64,000 bases of DNA, taken from assembly GCA_963774345.1 (NCBI GenBank), contig CAVZFB010000065.1:62001-126000 (forward strand). Reading direction: 5' to 3'. The stretch is from AP-15 sp963774345 (GTDB taxonomy: Bacteria; Pseudomonadota; Alphaproteobacteria; ATCC43930; CGMCC-115725). This document shows positions 34,984-43,976 of the stretch, in pieces. The notes beneath the pieces are model-generated. The model saw only the letters and a list, made by a program, of their open reading frames with translations. It did not search any database and was not told the DNA's origin. Position numbers and translations under genes: made by a program. Position 1 is the first letter of the stretch, and each line of letters begins with the position of its first letter.

Positions 34984-36855
34984 ATGAAGACCACGAGTGA
35001 AGCTCGCGTCGAACGCAAACTGGCTGCGATCCTTGCCGCCGATGTGGCGGGGTATTCGCGGCTGATGGGGGCCGACGAGGAAGGCACGCTCGAACGTCTC
35101 AAGGCGCTGCGACGGGAGTTGGTCGATCCGAAAATTGCCGAGTATCGGGGGCGCATCGTCAAGACCACCGGCGACGGCATGCTGGTCGAGTTTGCCAGCG
35201 TCCTCGATGCGGTGCGCTGCGCGGTCGAGGTGCAGCAGGCGATGCCCGAGCGGGACACGGGTGTTGCCGCGGACAGCCGCATCGAGCTGCGCATGGGGAT
35301 CAATCTCGGCGACGTCATCGTCGAGGGCGACGACCTCTATGGCGACGGCGTCAATATCGCCGCGCGGATCGAAGCCTTGGCCGATGCCGGCGGCGTGTTC
35401 GTCTCCAACACGGTCCATGACCAGGTGCGCGACCGGCTGCCGTTCCTCTTCGAGGATTTGGGCGAGCAGCAGGTCAAAAACATCGCCCGGCCGGTGCGGG
35501 TCTACCGGGTCGCAATACGGCCGTCCCGGCCGCCCCCCACCCCTCCCTCCCCCGCAAGCGGGGGAGGGTTAGGAAGGGGGCATGCGGGGGAGGGAAGCGC
35601 GATGATCCCCGGATCAAGTCCGGGGACGCGGGTGGGGGCTGCCGAGCCGCCGGCACTGGCCCTCCCTGACAAGCCGTCGATCGCGGTGCTGCCGTTCCAA
35701 AACATGAGCGGCGATCCGGAGCAGGAATACTTTGCGGACGGCATGGTTGAGGAGATCATCACCGCCCTCTCCCGCATCCGCTGGCTCTTCGTCATCGCTC
35801 GCAATTCGACCTTCACCTACAAGGGTCAGGCGTTCGATATGAAGCAGATCGGCCGCGAATTGGGTGTGCGCTACATTCTAGAAGGTTCGGTGCGCAAGGC
35901 GGGCGGTCGAGTGCGCATCACCGCGCAGCTGATCGACGCGCCGACGGGCACGCATTTATGGGCCGACCGCTTCGACGGGTCACTGGAAGATGTGTTCGAC
36001 CTACAGGACAAGGTAGCCTCCAGCGTCGCCGGCGTGATCGAGCCGGCATTGCAAAGGGCCGAGATGGGTCGCGCCGCCGCGCGGCCGACGACCGACCTTT
36101 CCGCCTACGATCTCTATCTGCGTGCGCTTGCGGCGTTCTATCGAATAACGAAAGAGCGGGTTCTCGAGGCTCTGGGCTTGCTGGACCAGGCGATCGCGAT
36201 CGATCGGCATTACGGGCCTGCACTTGCCTCGGCGGCGATCTGCCACCTGCGGCTCCTCAACGACGGATGGTCTGAAGACCCGGAGTCGTCCCGCCGCAAG
36301 GCGGGCGATCTGGCTCGTCGGGCGCTCCAAGAGGCGGAGAACGATCCAGAAGTCCTCGCCATCTCCGCCTTTGTACTGGCGCAGGAGCATTTCGGCGAGG
36401 ACATCGGCGCCATGATCGGGTTAATCGACCGCGCGTTGATGCTTAACCCGAGCTGTGCCCGCGGCTGGTTTGTGAGCGGTCTTCTCAGGGTATTTGCCGG
36501 ACAACACGATCTCGCGATTGAGCATGTCGAAACCTCGCTGCGGCTGAGTCCGCGCGAGCGTATCGGCGTGCCCCTATCCGTGATGGGTTTGGCCTATTTC
36601 TTCAAACGTCAGTTCGACGAAGCGGCGGCGAAGCTGCTCCTGACCATTCAAGAGCAGCCAGGCTTTCCCGGCTCGTACCGCACTCTTGCCGCGTGCTATG
36701 CCCATATGGGCCGGCTCGATGAAGCGCGCGCGATCGTCGCCCGGCTGCGCGCGATCACTACGCTAGTGCTACCGAGCTCCGGGCAGTTCCGCAACCCGGA
36801 GGACCGCGAGCTCCATCTGTCGGGCCTGCGATTGGCAGTGGGCGAGGCGACGTGA
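34984..36855 (+). CDS. Class III adenylate/guanylate cyclase with TPR domain (copy 2)
   Basis: 623 residues. The same architecture as copy 1: cyclase domain with LAADVAGYSRLMG, TTGDGMLVEF and GDGVNIAARIEA, linker, KPSIAVLPFQNMSGD domain, then TPRs. The middle and C-terminal parts are highly similar to copy 1 (VEEIITALSRIRWLFVIAR in both). The linker is about 30 residues longer because two REP-like palindromes (35545-35626) lie in frame within it, coding for a Pro/Gly-rich stretch. The frame is intact, so the insertion is tolerated. ATG 34984 was chosen as the first start before the cyclase domain. Confidence 0.9.
   Translation: MKTTSEARVERKLAAILAADVAGYSRLMGADEEGTLERLKALRRELVDPKIAEYRGRIVKTTGDGMLVEFASVLDAVRCAVEVQQAMPERDTGVAADSRIELRMGINLGDVIVEGDDLYGDGVNIAARIEALADAGGVFVSNTVHDQVRDRLPFLFEDLGEQQVKNIARPVRVYRVAIRPSRPPPTPPSPASGGGLGRGHAGEGSAMIPGSSPGTRVGAAEPPALALPDKPSIAVLPFQNMSGDPEQEYFADGMVEEIITALSRIRWLFVIARNSTFTYKGQAFDMKQIGRELGVRYILEGSVRKAGGRVRITAQLIDAPTGTHLWADRFDGSLEDVFDLQDKVASSVAGVIEPALQRAEMGRAAARPTTDLSAYDLYLRALAAFYRITKERVLEALGLLDQAIAIDRHYGPALASAAICHLRLLNDGWSEDPESSRRKAGDLARRALQEAENDPEVLAISAFVLAQEHFGEDIGAMIGLIDRALMLNPSCARGWFVSGLLRVFAGQHDLAIEHVETSLRLSPRERIGVPLSVMGLAYFFKRQFDEAAAKLLLTIQEQPGFPGSYRTLAACYAHMGRLDEARAIVARLRAITTLVLPSSGQFRNPEDRELHLSGLRLAVGEAT
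35545..35626. repeat. REP-like palindromes inside the cyclase linker
   Basis: CCCTCCCCCGC-AA-GCGGGGGAGGG (35545-35568), a perfect 11-bp stem, and TCCCCGGA-TCAAG-TCCGGGGA (35606-35626), a perfect 8-bp stem. Both are of types normally found between genes, here within an open frame and absent from copy 1. Confidence 0.8.
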
Positions 36856-36919
36856 GCCGGACCCGCCGTCTGGCGGTGATCCGAAGAACGCGATTCGCCA
36901 TCTGGGAGGGCCGGATACC
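36852..36919 (+). pseudogene. Third short cyclase 5' remnant
   Basis: GTGAGCCGGACCCGCCGTCT directly overlaps the stop of cyclase copy 2 and reads SRTRRLAVI, the same start as the remnant after copy 1 (TRRLAAI), then diverges. It suggests a third cyclase once followed in tandem. Confidence 0.45.
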
Positions 36920-38098
36920 ATGAAGCGAAGCGACCGACGCATTCTGGCGTCGCATGCCGGGAGCCTGCCGCGGCCGGAGGCGCTGCTCGAACTCAACCGC
37001 CCGAAACTTATCGGCGAGGCCTATGACGAGAAGCTTTACGCCGAGAGGCTGTCGGCCGCGGTCGAGGAGATCTGCCGCAAGCAGGCCGAACTCGGCGTCG
37101 ATGTGATCAACGATGGCGAGTTCGGCAAGGCGAGCCTTGGCGCCATCGATTACGGCGCGTGGTCGAGCTATGCCTGGGCGCGCCTCAGCGGCTGGGAGCC
37201 GGGCGAGCCGGGCCGTTTGCCGGCGCTCGCCGGCCGGCGCGACCGCCAGAAATTTGCCGAGTTTTACGCCGAGCTCGACGCCACCAGTTTTCGTTCGTCG
37301 AGTTCGCTCGGCGGGCGGCCTCCGGTGTTCACCGGCCCGATCGTCTATGTCGGCCAGCAGGCGGTGCGCGCCGACCTTGCGAATTTCAAGGCCGCATTGG
37401 CCAAGGTGACGGCGGAGGAGGGGTTCATCACCGCCGTCGCGCCCGGCAGCTTCGCCCGGCGACAGAACCGGTATTACAACTCGGACGAGGCATTCCTCTA
37501 CGCCCTGGCCGAGGCATTGCGCGAGGAATACCAGGCCATTGTCGAGGCGGGGTTCGTGTTGCAGCTCGACGACCCCGGACTGCCGGACACCTGGGACATG
37601 GCCAGCCCGGAACCGAGCGTCGCGGACTACCGCAAATTTGCCGAATTGCGGGTCGAGGCGCTTAACCATGCGCTGCGCGACCTCCCCGAGGAGCGGATCC
37701 GCTATCACATCTGCTGGGGCAGCTGGCACGGGCCGCATACCACCGATTTGCCGCTGAAACACATCGTCGATGTGCTGCTGAAGGTCAGGGCCGGGGCATT
37801 CTCGATCGAGGCCGGCAATGTCCGTCACGAGCACGAATGGAAGGTGTGGCGGGACGTCAAATTGCCCGACGGCAAGATCCTGATCCCGGGCGTTGTCAGC
37901 CATGCCACCAACGTCGTCGAGCATCCCGAGGTCGTCGCCGACCGCATCCTCAATTTCGCCGAGGTCGCCGGACGCGAGAACGTGATCGCCGGCACCGATT
38001 GCGGCCTCGGCGGGCGGATTCATCCGCAGCTCGTCTGGGCCAAGCTCGAAGCGCTGGTTGCCGGCGCCAGGCTCGCGACCAGGGGGTTGTGGCCGTAA
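36920..38098 (+). CDS. Cobalamin-independent methionine synthase II-like protein
   Basis: 392 residues related to the C-terminal catalytic half of MetE and to epoxyalkane:coenzyme M transferases. The zinc ligands of the family are present: His and Cys in YHICWGSWHG near 257, Glu in FSIEAGNVRHEHE, and Cys in GTDCGLGG near 362. It lacks the N-terminal MetE domain, so it may use a different methyl donor or thiol. SHAGSLPRPEALL at the start is typical of this stand-alone group. It is monocistronic and intact, and converges on coq7. Confidence 0.85.
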   Translation: MKRSDRRILASHAGSLPRPEALLELNRPKLIGEAYDEKLYAERLSAAVEEICRKQAELGVDVINDGEFGKASLGAIDYGAWSSYAWARLSGWEPGEPGRLPALAGRRDRQKFAEFYAELDATSFRSSSSLGGRPPVFTGPIVYVGQQAVRADLANFKAALAKVTAEEGFITAVAPGSFARRQNRYYNSDEAFLYALAEALREEYQAIVEAGFVLQLDDPGLPDTWDMASPEPSVADYRKFAELRVEALNHALRDLPEERIRYHICWGSWHGPHTTDLPLKHIVDVLLKVRAGAFSIEAGNVRHEHEWKVWRDVKLPDGKILIPGVVSHATNVVEHPEVVADRILNFAEVAGRENVIAGTDCGLGGRIHPQLVWAKLEALVAGARLATRGLWP

Positions 38099-38140
38099 GG
38101 CGCGAGTGGTCGGCACGCCCCCGGTCGAACACAAGGCCGG

Positions 38141-38692
38141 TTAGAAGCGGGTGGAGAGCCAGATCGCCAGCCGAGATCCGGCGTTGATCACCGCGTTGAG
38201 CGGGTCGTAGCCCGGCGTGTCCAGGGCGCCCATGGCAATCGCGACGTCGCGATGCGCGATTTCGTCGCCTCGGAAGGAGAGGATCGTTTCGGTCAGCGCG
38301 GGATCGGTGTCGGCGAGGCGTTCGGCCTGATCGCGGTAATGCTCGTCGATGACTTCTTCGACGGCGACGGTGCAGGCCATCGCCGCCCGCTCACCGAGCA
38401 GCGCAGTCGCCACGCCGAGGGCATAGCCGGCAACCGACCACAGTGGATGCAGTAAGGTCGGCCGCACTCGGTGCTCGTGCAGCAATGTCTCGAATGCGGC
38501 AAGATGGCGTTGTTCCGCCTCGGCCATTCGCCGGATCTCTCCAGCGGCACGACCCCGTCGCAGCACATCGAGTTGGCCCTGATAGATCCGCGTCGCGCCA
38601 AACTCGCCGGCGTGATCGACCCGCAGCATGCGCGCAATCTCCGTCGCCGGTACCGCGTCGCCGGGCAGGCGGTGCCGGGGAGCGTCGCTCAC
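38141..38692 (-). CDS. coq7: Demethoxyubiquinone hydroxylase Coq7/UbiM-like (COQ7 family)
   Basis: 183 residues from GTG 38692, which overlaps the dsbB stop (GTGA). A di-iron carboxylate protein: metal ligands are seen in DHAGEFGATRIYQGQL, MAEAEQRHLAAFE, AVEEVIDEHYRDQ and SFRGDEIAHRDVA. It hydroxylates 5-demethoxyubiquinone in ubiquinone biosynthesis at the membrane. The pairing with dsbB, whose product passes electrons to ubiquinone, makes functional sense. Intact. Confidence 0.92.
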   Translation of the reverse strand: MSDAPRHRLPGDAVPATEIARMLRVDHAGEFGATRIYQGQLDVLRRGRAAGEIRRMAEAEQRHLAAFETLLHEHRVRPTLLHPLWSVAGYALGVATALLGERAAMACTVAVEEVIDEHYRDQAERLADTDPALTETILSFRGDEIAHRDVAIAMGALDTPGYDPLNAVINAGSRLAIWLSTRF

Positions 38693-39204
38693 GCAATCCT
38701 CCGGCCGATTCCTCTGCGCCGAGTGCCGCGAAGCTGGAAAAACATCACCAGGCAAATGCCAGCCATCGCGAGCGAGGCGAGGAGGTTCCAGCCGGCAAGC
38801 GAGATCCCGAACAGTGCCCAGGCGGGTTCGTCACAGCGCACCGGCTGCTGATGAAGGAGCTGCGCCTTTAGCGCTTCCAAAGTGGTCGGGGTGCCGGCCG
38901 CCGCGGTGCAGGCGCTCGGGCCGGCGAACCAATGCTGCTCGACGCCGACGTGATAGAACGCCAGTGCCGTGCCTGCGGCAAAGACGAGCGCCAGCAGCAA
39001 TACGACCCGCGGCAATGCCCGCCGGCTGCCGGTCATCGTCGCGACGAATGAGATCACGATCGCCGCGGTCCACGGCCAGCGCTCTTTGAGGCATAATTCG
39101 CAAGGGGCGAGCCCGCCCCAATATTGCGACAGCAGCGCGCCGCCGAGCACGACGGCGCTCGCGGCCAACACAAAGATCGGGAAGGCGCGGGGCTGAGTTG
39201 TCAT
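38689..39204 (-). CDS. dsbB: Disulfide bond formation protein DsbB
   Basis: 171 residues with four membrane helices. The first redox pair is PCELC near 34-38; the second periplasmic pair is in SACTAAAG and VRCDEPAW (about 98 and 122). DsbB reoxidises DsbA using quinone. It sits 4 bp after the DedA gene on the same strand and overlaps coq7, forming a dedA-dsbB-coq7 operon. Intact. Confidence 0.92.
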   Translation of the reverse strand: MTTQPRAFPIFVLAASAVVLGGALLSQYWGGLAPCELCLKERWPWTAAIVISFVATMTGSRRALPRVVLLLALVFAAGTALAFYHVGVEQHWFAGPSACTAAAGTPTTLEALKAQLLHQQPVRCDEPAWALFGISLAGWNLLASLAMAGICLVMFFQLRGTRRRGIGRRIA

Positions 39205-39208
39205 GCGG

Positions 39209-39787
39209 TCATAGATAGCGCAAGGCTACAAAGCCGCCAACGAGGGCCGCCGCGAACAAACTCGTCACCAGCATCAGCCGCTGCTCAATGAATTCGCGAA
39301 CCGGTTCGCCAAAGCGCCACAGCAATGCCGCGAGCAGGAAGAAGCGCAGGCTGCGCGAGACCAGCGATGCGAGGGCGAAGGGAACTATCGGGAATTGCGC
39401 GACGCCGCTGGCGATCGTGACCAGCTTGTACGGGATCGGGGTCAGCCCCTTGATGATTATGATCCACACACCCCATTGGGCAAACGCCGCCTTCAGCGCA
39501 TCATAGCGGCCCATCGCATGGTAGAATTCGAGGATCGGCCGGCCGATCGCGTCGAACAAGAAATAGCCGATCGCGTAGCCGAGAAATCCGCCGAGCACTG
39601 ACATGACGGTGCATAACCCAGCCAGTAGAAACGCCCGACGCGGCCGCGCCAGGATCATCGGGATCAACAGCAGATCGGGCGGCAGCGGAAAGAACGAGCT
39701 CTCGGCGAAGGCGACCAGCGCCAGCGCGGCCGTCGCATAACGGCTGGAGGCAAGCGCCAAGGTTTGGGCATAGACGCGGTTAAGCAT
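39209..39787 (-). CDS. DedA/YqaA family membrane protein
   Basis: 192 residues, VTT-domain membrane protein. Visible are AFAESSFFPLPPDLLLIP, with the acidic residue of the re-entrant motif, GFLGYAIGYFLFDAIG, and KGLTPIPYKLVTIASGVA in the second re-entrant region. Family members take part in undecaprenyl phosphate or lipid transport and membrane homeostasis. First gene of the dedA-dsbB-coq7 operon, judged by spacing. Intact. Confidence 0.9.
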   Translation of the reverse strand: MLNRVYAQTLALASSRYATAALALVAFAESSFFPLPPDLLLIPMILARPRRAFLLAGLCTVMSVLGGFLGYAIGYFLFDAIGRPILEFYHAMGRYDALKAAFAQWGVWIIIIKGLTPIPYKLVTIASGVAQFPIVPFALASLVSRSLRFFLLAALLWRFGEPVREFIEQRLMLVTSLFAAALVGGFVALRYL

Positions 39788-39845
39788 GGGAGAAGGGAGA
39801 GGTGCGGGTTAGCGGCGAGGACCAGGCGGCGGCAGCCTCACCCGA

Positions 39846-40421
39846 TCAGGAAGCCGTGGCCGGGATGGCAATTCCCTCATAGAGTTCTGCCATCGATACC
39901 CGCAGCTCCACCGACGCCAGAGACAGTATCGCCGAGGAGCCGCGCACCAGCTCGGTGACCCACCGATCGTTTTCGCGTCGATGCAGTTCGGCATAATGGC
40001 CGTCGGCGTCGATCAGCAGGATCTCCCGCACGCTTTCGATCTGTCGATAGACCGGAAGCTTGATGCGGCGGTCGTGGCGCTCAGTGCTCGGAGACAATAT
40101 TTCAACGATTAGGATCGGATCCGCGATTGCCTGCCGGCCGGGTTCGTTCGGCCGGCAAGTGACTGCGAGGTCGGCGACATAGTACGAATCCGCTCGATCG
40201 GGGCGCAGTACCCCAGCCTCGATCTGGACGTTGCAAGGCCGACGGTTCTGGAGAGCTGTATCGATCCGCAAGCCCAGTCGCATCGCCAAAATGCGATGTG
40301 CCTCGGCCGGCGGCGCCATTGCGAGGGGGAACCCATCGATCAGCTCATACCGCGTGTCGGTTCCGTCCTCCCAGCGGAGGAACTCGTCCAGCGACATACG
40401 CCGTTCGGCCAGTTCGCTCAC
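39846..40421 (-). CDS. Uma2 family protein (DUF820, PD-(D/E)XK fold)
   Basis: 191 residues from GTG 40421; the frame is open upstream, but SELAERRMSLDEFLRWE is where family similarity starts. RYELIDGFPLAM, YVADLAVTC and ILIVEILSPSTERHDRRIK are the nuclease-like core motifs (Glu, Asp and Glu-x-Lys-like). The family is abundant in cyanobacteria and some soil bacteria; its function is unclear, possibly a transposon-derived endonuclease. It lies alone between dedA and the ABC exporter. Confidence 0.87.
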   Translation of the reverse strand: MSELAERRMSLDEFLRWEDGTDTRYELIDGFPLAMAPPAEAHRILAMRLGLRIDTALQNRRPCNVQIEAGVLRPDRADSYYVADLAVTCRPNEPGRQAIADPILIVEILSPSTERHDRRIKLPVYRQIESVREILLIDADGHYAELHRRENDRWVTELVRGSSAILSLASVELRVSMAELYEGIAIPATAS

Positions 40422-40456
40422 CTCACCCTCCACCTCGCCTCCGCCAAGAAAGTAAG

Positions 40457-42320
40457 CTATTCGGCGGCGGCGTCGAGCCCCGGCGGGCCGACTGGGTCGA
40501 GGAACCCGCCCGATTGCCGCCGCCACAGCCGCGCATAGGTGCCGTCGGCGGCGAGCAGTGAGGCATGGGTCCCTTCCTCGACGATCCGCCCCTTGTCGAG
40601 CACGACCAGCCGATCGAGACGGGCAATCGTCGACAGGCGATGGGCTATGGCGATGACCGTGCGCCCGCGCATAAGACTTTCGAGCTGCTCCTGGATCGCT
40701 GCCTCGACTTCCGAATCGAGCGACGAGGTGGCCTCGTCGAGGACCAGGATCGGGGCGTCTTTGAGGATCACGCGGGCAAGTGCGACACGCTGGCGCTGGC
40801 CGCCCGACAGTTTGACCCCGCGCTCGCCGACATGGGCGTCAAAGCCGTGGCGCTCGTTCCAGTCTTCCAAGGTCTCGATGAATTCGAGTGCTTGCGCTTG
40901 CGCCGCGGCCCGCCGCACCTCCCATTCACTCGCCTGCGGCCGGCCGTAACGGATGTTCTCGCGAATCGAGCGGTGTAGCAGCGAGGTATCCTGCGTCACC
41001 ATCGAAATATGAGCGCGCAGGCTCTCTTGGGTGACGTCTGCGATGTTCTGCCCGTCGATCAGGATACGGCCGCCTTCGAGGTCGTAAAAGCGCAGCAGCA
41101 GATTGACCAAGGTAGACTTGCCGGCGCCCGACGGTCCGACCAGCCCGACCCGCTCGCCAGGCTCGATCGTCAGATCGATCCCGTGCAAGACCCCGCGCGC
41201 CGTCCCATAGCCGAACCGAACATCTTCGAAGCGCACCTGCCCACGGTCGATCCGCAACGGCACCGCATCGGCACGATCCAGCATCTGCCGCGGCACCGCG
41301 ATCGACCGCATGCCCTCCTGCACCACACCGATATTCTCGAAGATCATCGTCACATTCTGCGCGACCCATCCGGCGATGCTGGAGATGTGCCATGTCAGCG
41401 GCAGCGCCATCGCGACCGTACCGACCACGATCCGGCCGTCGCTCCACAGCCAGATCCCGGCGCCGGCGGTGCCGACCACCATCGCCGCGTTGAGGACGCC
41501 GAGGCTCAGCCCCAGCACGGTCATCAGCCGGACCTGGTCTCGGTGCGCCTCGGTCAGCTCGTCCATCGCTTCGCGCACAAAGGCGTCCTCGTCGCGCGGG
41601 CGGGCGAACAACTTGACGGTTGAGATGTTGGTGTAGCTGTCGACGACTCGGCCGGTTAGCTGCGAACGCGCCGCCGACATCCGCTGCGAGCGGTTGCGCA
41701 GCTGCGGGACGAACCAGCGCAGCAAGGCTGCATAGCCGCAAAACCATAGCAGCACCGGGATCGCCAGCCGAACGTCGCTCGACGCCAGCAGCAGGATCGC
41801 GCCACCGCCATAGACGACGATGTACCAGACCGCATTGGTGGCCGAGACCACGCTTTCGCGGAGGGCGGGGCCGGTTTGCATAACCCGGTTGGCGATTCGG
41901 CCGGCAAAGTCGTTCTGAAAGAACGTCCAGCTTTGCCGCACCACATGCCAGTGGCTCTGCCAGCGAACCAAATTGGAAAAGCTCGGGATGATCGCCTGAT
42001 TGGTAATCAGGTTCTGCACCAGCATCGCTGCCGGACGGGCCACCAGCAAAACGAGCGCCATGCCGAGCAGCTGCGGCCACGAATCGTGCAACACCGCATG
42101 CGGGGTGCTGCTCGACACCATTGTTACTACACGGCCGACGAATACCGGTATCGTCGTGTCGAGCAGCGCCACCACCAAGCCAGCCGCAAACAGCGCAGCC
42201 ACCAAGCCGCGGGCCTGACGTGCATGATGCCAATAGAACGCACCGAGCCCGGCCGGCGGAGGGCCAGGCGGAAGCGCCAGTGGGTTCGAGCAGATTTTCG
42301 AAAAACCGGAAGACGCGCAT
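40457..42320 (-). CDS. ABC transporter, fused permease/ATPase (one frameshift)
   Basis: Exporter half-transporter of about 620 residues. Six membrane helices (about 35-320), then the ATPase with Walker A GPSGAGKST, signature KLSGGQRQRVALARV, Walker B PILVLDEATSS and switch His in AIAHRLSTI. The true start is ATG 42320 (MRVFRFFENLLEPT); one extra G near 42278 shifts the frame, after which ALPPGPPPAGLGAFYWHHA continues. Reading only the long frame would add a false N-terminus. The substrate is unknown; the MRVFRFFENLL start is shared with multidrug and lipid exporters of rhizobia and relatives. Confidence 0.9.
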
Positions 42321-42524
42321 GGTCTGGCTCGTAACGCAAAACTCCTTAAGAGAACGGTGTGATCACGTCCGAAAGCAGGGGCGAAACTGCCCAACCCGTA
42401 GGCAGCCTAGCACATCGTAACGAGCGCGCGTGGAACAAGATCCCAATTCTCGCAGCGCGGGCCGATCGCGCAGCCGCGTTGCCGCGACCGACGCCCCCGC
42501 GAGGCGCCGCCCGCAGCCGCGCGA

Positions 42525-43412
42525 TTATCGCAGCGACTGGTTAGGTCCTTGCCCTATGCTGCCGTCGCGCAGCACCCGGTCGCGATAGCGCTCGACCTCG
42601 AGCGGCAATCCTGCCGCCGGGCGGCCGCGCTCGATCCACGCGTCCAAGTTGCCCGGCCCCCAATTATAGGCGGCGATCGCGTCCGGCCAATCGCCGTAGC
42701 GTCGATAGAGCCGCGCGAGATAGCCCCGGCCCAGCAGCCGATTCTGAGCCAGATCGAAGCGGTCGCCGCCGCCCAGATCAATCGCTGCGGCAGCGGAAAC
42801 CTGCATCGGACCCTGCGGTCCGGAGAATTCCGGGCGCCACATTCCCGGGTCCAGCCCGTGGCTCGATTCAGCCCCGTCGACAGCAAAGGCGACCCGATCG
42901 AGATCGCCGCCCCGAGCCGCCGGGAACAGCTCGAAGGTGGCGTTGGTCACGACGGGGAATGGATTGCTGTCGAACCATGGCGCGGTCGAGCCGCGCAGTA
43001 CCGTCACCGGGCGCTGCCGTGGATTGGCGAAACTGACGGTCTCGGTTTTGCCGAGGACCGCCGGTCGCGCCGGCTCCTGCGCCGGGACGACAGCAACGGC
43101 TGCGATCACCGATCCGCCGCGCAAGATGCTCACCGGCCTCATCTTCTTCCCGGCAAAGGTGACAATGGCGACACTGCCATGCGCTGATGGAGGCTCGCTT
43201 TCGCCGCGCACAATCCTGACCGGCGCCAGCCGGCGACCGGCAAAGGTCACGATTTCCGTATTCTTCGAATTTCTGCGGATCAGCGCCCTGACATGGGCGG
43301 CGACCGCCCGCGGCTTGGCTTTGGACGAGACCGCCGCTCCGGCGCTCGGACCGGCGAGGACCGCCCACACCACTACTGCCGCGATCATGACAAGCAGATT
43401 GCGACATCTCAT
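42525..43412 (-). CDS. Lytic transglycosylase (SLT) with three N-terminal repeats
   Basis: 295 residues. A signal peptide (LLVMIAAVVVWAVLAGPSAGA) precedes three imperfect 16-residue repeats: VTFAGRRLAPVRIVRG, VTFAGKKMRPVSILRG and VSFANPRQRPVTVLRG (about 55-140). The C-terminal lysozyme-like domain has the catalytic Glu in DGAESSHGLDPGM, then GPQGPMQVS and AYNWGPGNLDAW. It should cleave peptidoglycan in the periplasm. The repeats may bind the cell wall or a partner; they are not part of the SLT family. Intact. Confidence 0.88.
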   Translation of the reverse strand: MRCRNLLVMIAAVVVWAVLAGPSAGAAVSSKAKPRAVAAHVRALIRRNSKNTEIVTFAGRRLAPVRIVRGESEPPSAHGSVAIVTFAGKKMRPVSILRGGSVIAAVAVVPAQEPARPAVLGKTETVSFANPRQRPVTVLRGSTAPWFDSNPFPVVTNATFELFPAARGGDLDRVAFAVDGAESSHGLDPGMWRPEFSGPQGPMQVSAAAAIDLGGGDRFDLAQNRLLGRGYLARLYRRYGDWPDAIAAYNWGPGNLDAWIERGRPAAGLPLEVERYRDRVLRDGSIGQGPNQSLR

Positions 43413-43538
43413 AGGCGAATTCGTGCAAGATCGGAGCGTTCCTTGTCAAGTGCTTGGGATCCACGCTTGTCAGCGATTCAAGCCGTCAGCTAGCATCCGC
43501 CTTACCCGATCCCCCGACTGATATTCGAGGACAGTGCG

Positions 43539-43976
43539 ATGCCGAAAATCCTGATCGTTCACGGTGCGGGCATGAACATGCGCGGCAAGGTTCAGACCGA
43601 GATTTTTGGGCCGATGACCCTGCCCGAATATGACGAGCGCATCCGCGGTTACGCCGCCGAGCTCGGCCTCGACATCGAAATCTTTCATTCCAACGTCGAA
43701 GGCGAGGTCATCAACAAATTCTACGAGGCCAACGATAAGGGCTATGACGCAGCGCTGTTCAATCCGGCCGCGTTCGGCAGCGGCTACCCGGCATTGGTCG
43801 CCGCCATTTCCCAGGTAAAGTTCCCGACCATCGAGGTCCATATCTCGAACCCGATCCGGCGTGGTCCGGCCTCGCAGACCGCCGCCGTCAGCCACGGCAT
43901 CGTCGCAGGGTTCGGCCTGCCCGGCTATTACGTGGCGCTGCTCGGGGTGCGCGACATGCTGGCGGCGCGCAAATGA
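43539..43976 (+). CDS. Type II 3-dehydroquinate dehydratase-like protein lacking key catalytic residues
   Basis: 145 residues with the type II DHQase fold (ILIVHGAGMNM, EVHISN, GIVAGFGLPGYYVALLGV). Compared with true AroQ, the catalytic Arg and Tyr loop (RREPxxYG) is KVQTEIFG here, so Tyr is Phe and Arg is lost, and the NxGxxTHTS segment is NPAAFGSGY, without its His. The EVHISN anion-binding element is kept. It probably does not dehydrate dehydroquinate, and may act on a related cyclic acid. Its stop overlaps the next gene by 4 bp, placing it in an operon with an oxidoreductase and a 2-hydroxyacid dehydrogenase. Confidence 0.85.
   Translation: MPKILIVHGAGMNMRGKVQTEIFGPMTLPEYDERIRGYAAELGLDIEIFHSNVEGEVINKFYEANDKGYDAALFNPAAFGSGYPALVAAISQVKFPTIEVHISNPIRRGPASQTAAVSHGIVAGFGLPGYYVALLGVRDMLAARK

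Noticed and set aside
40926..42320. A second protein of 464 codons overlapping the ABC exporter
   Set aside because: Only its first 14 codons (MRVFRFFENLLEPT) are genuine; the rest is an out-of-frame shadow of the transporter.
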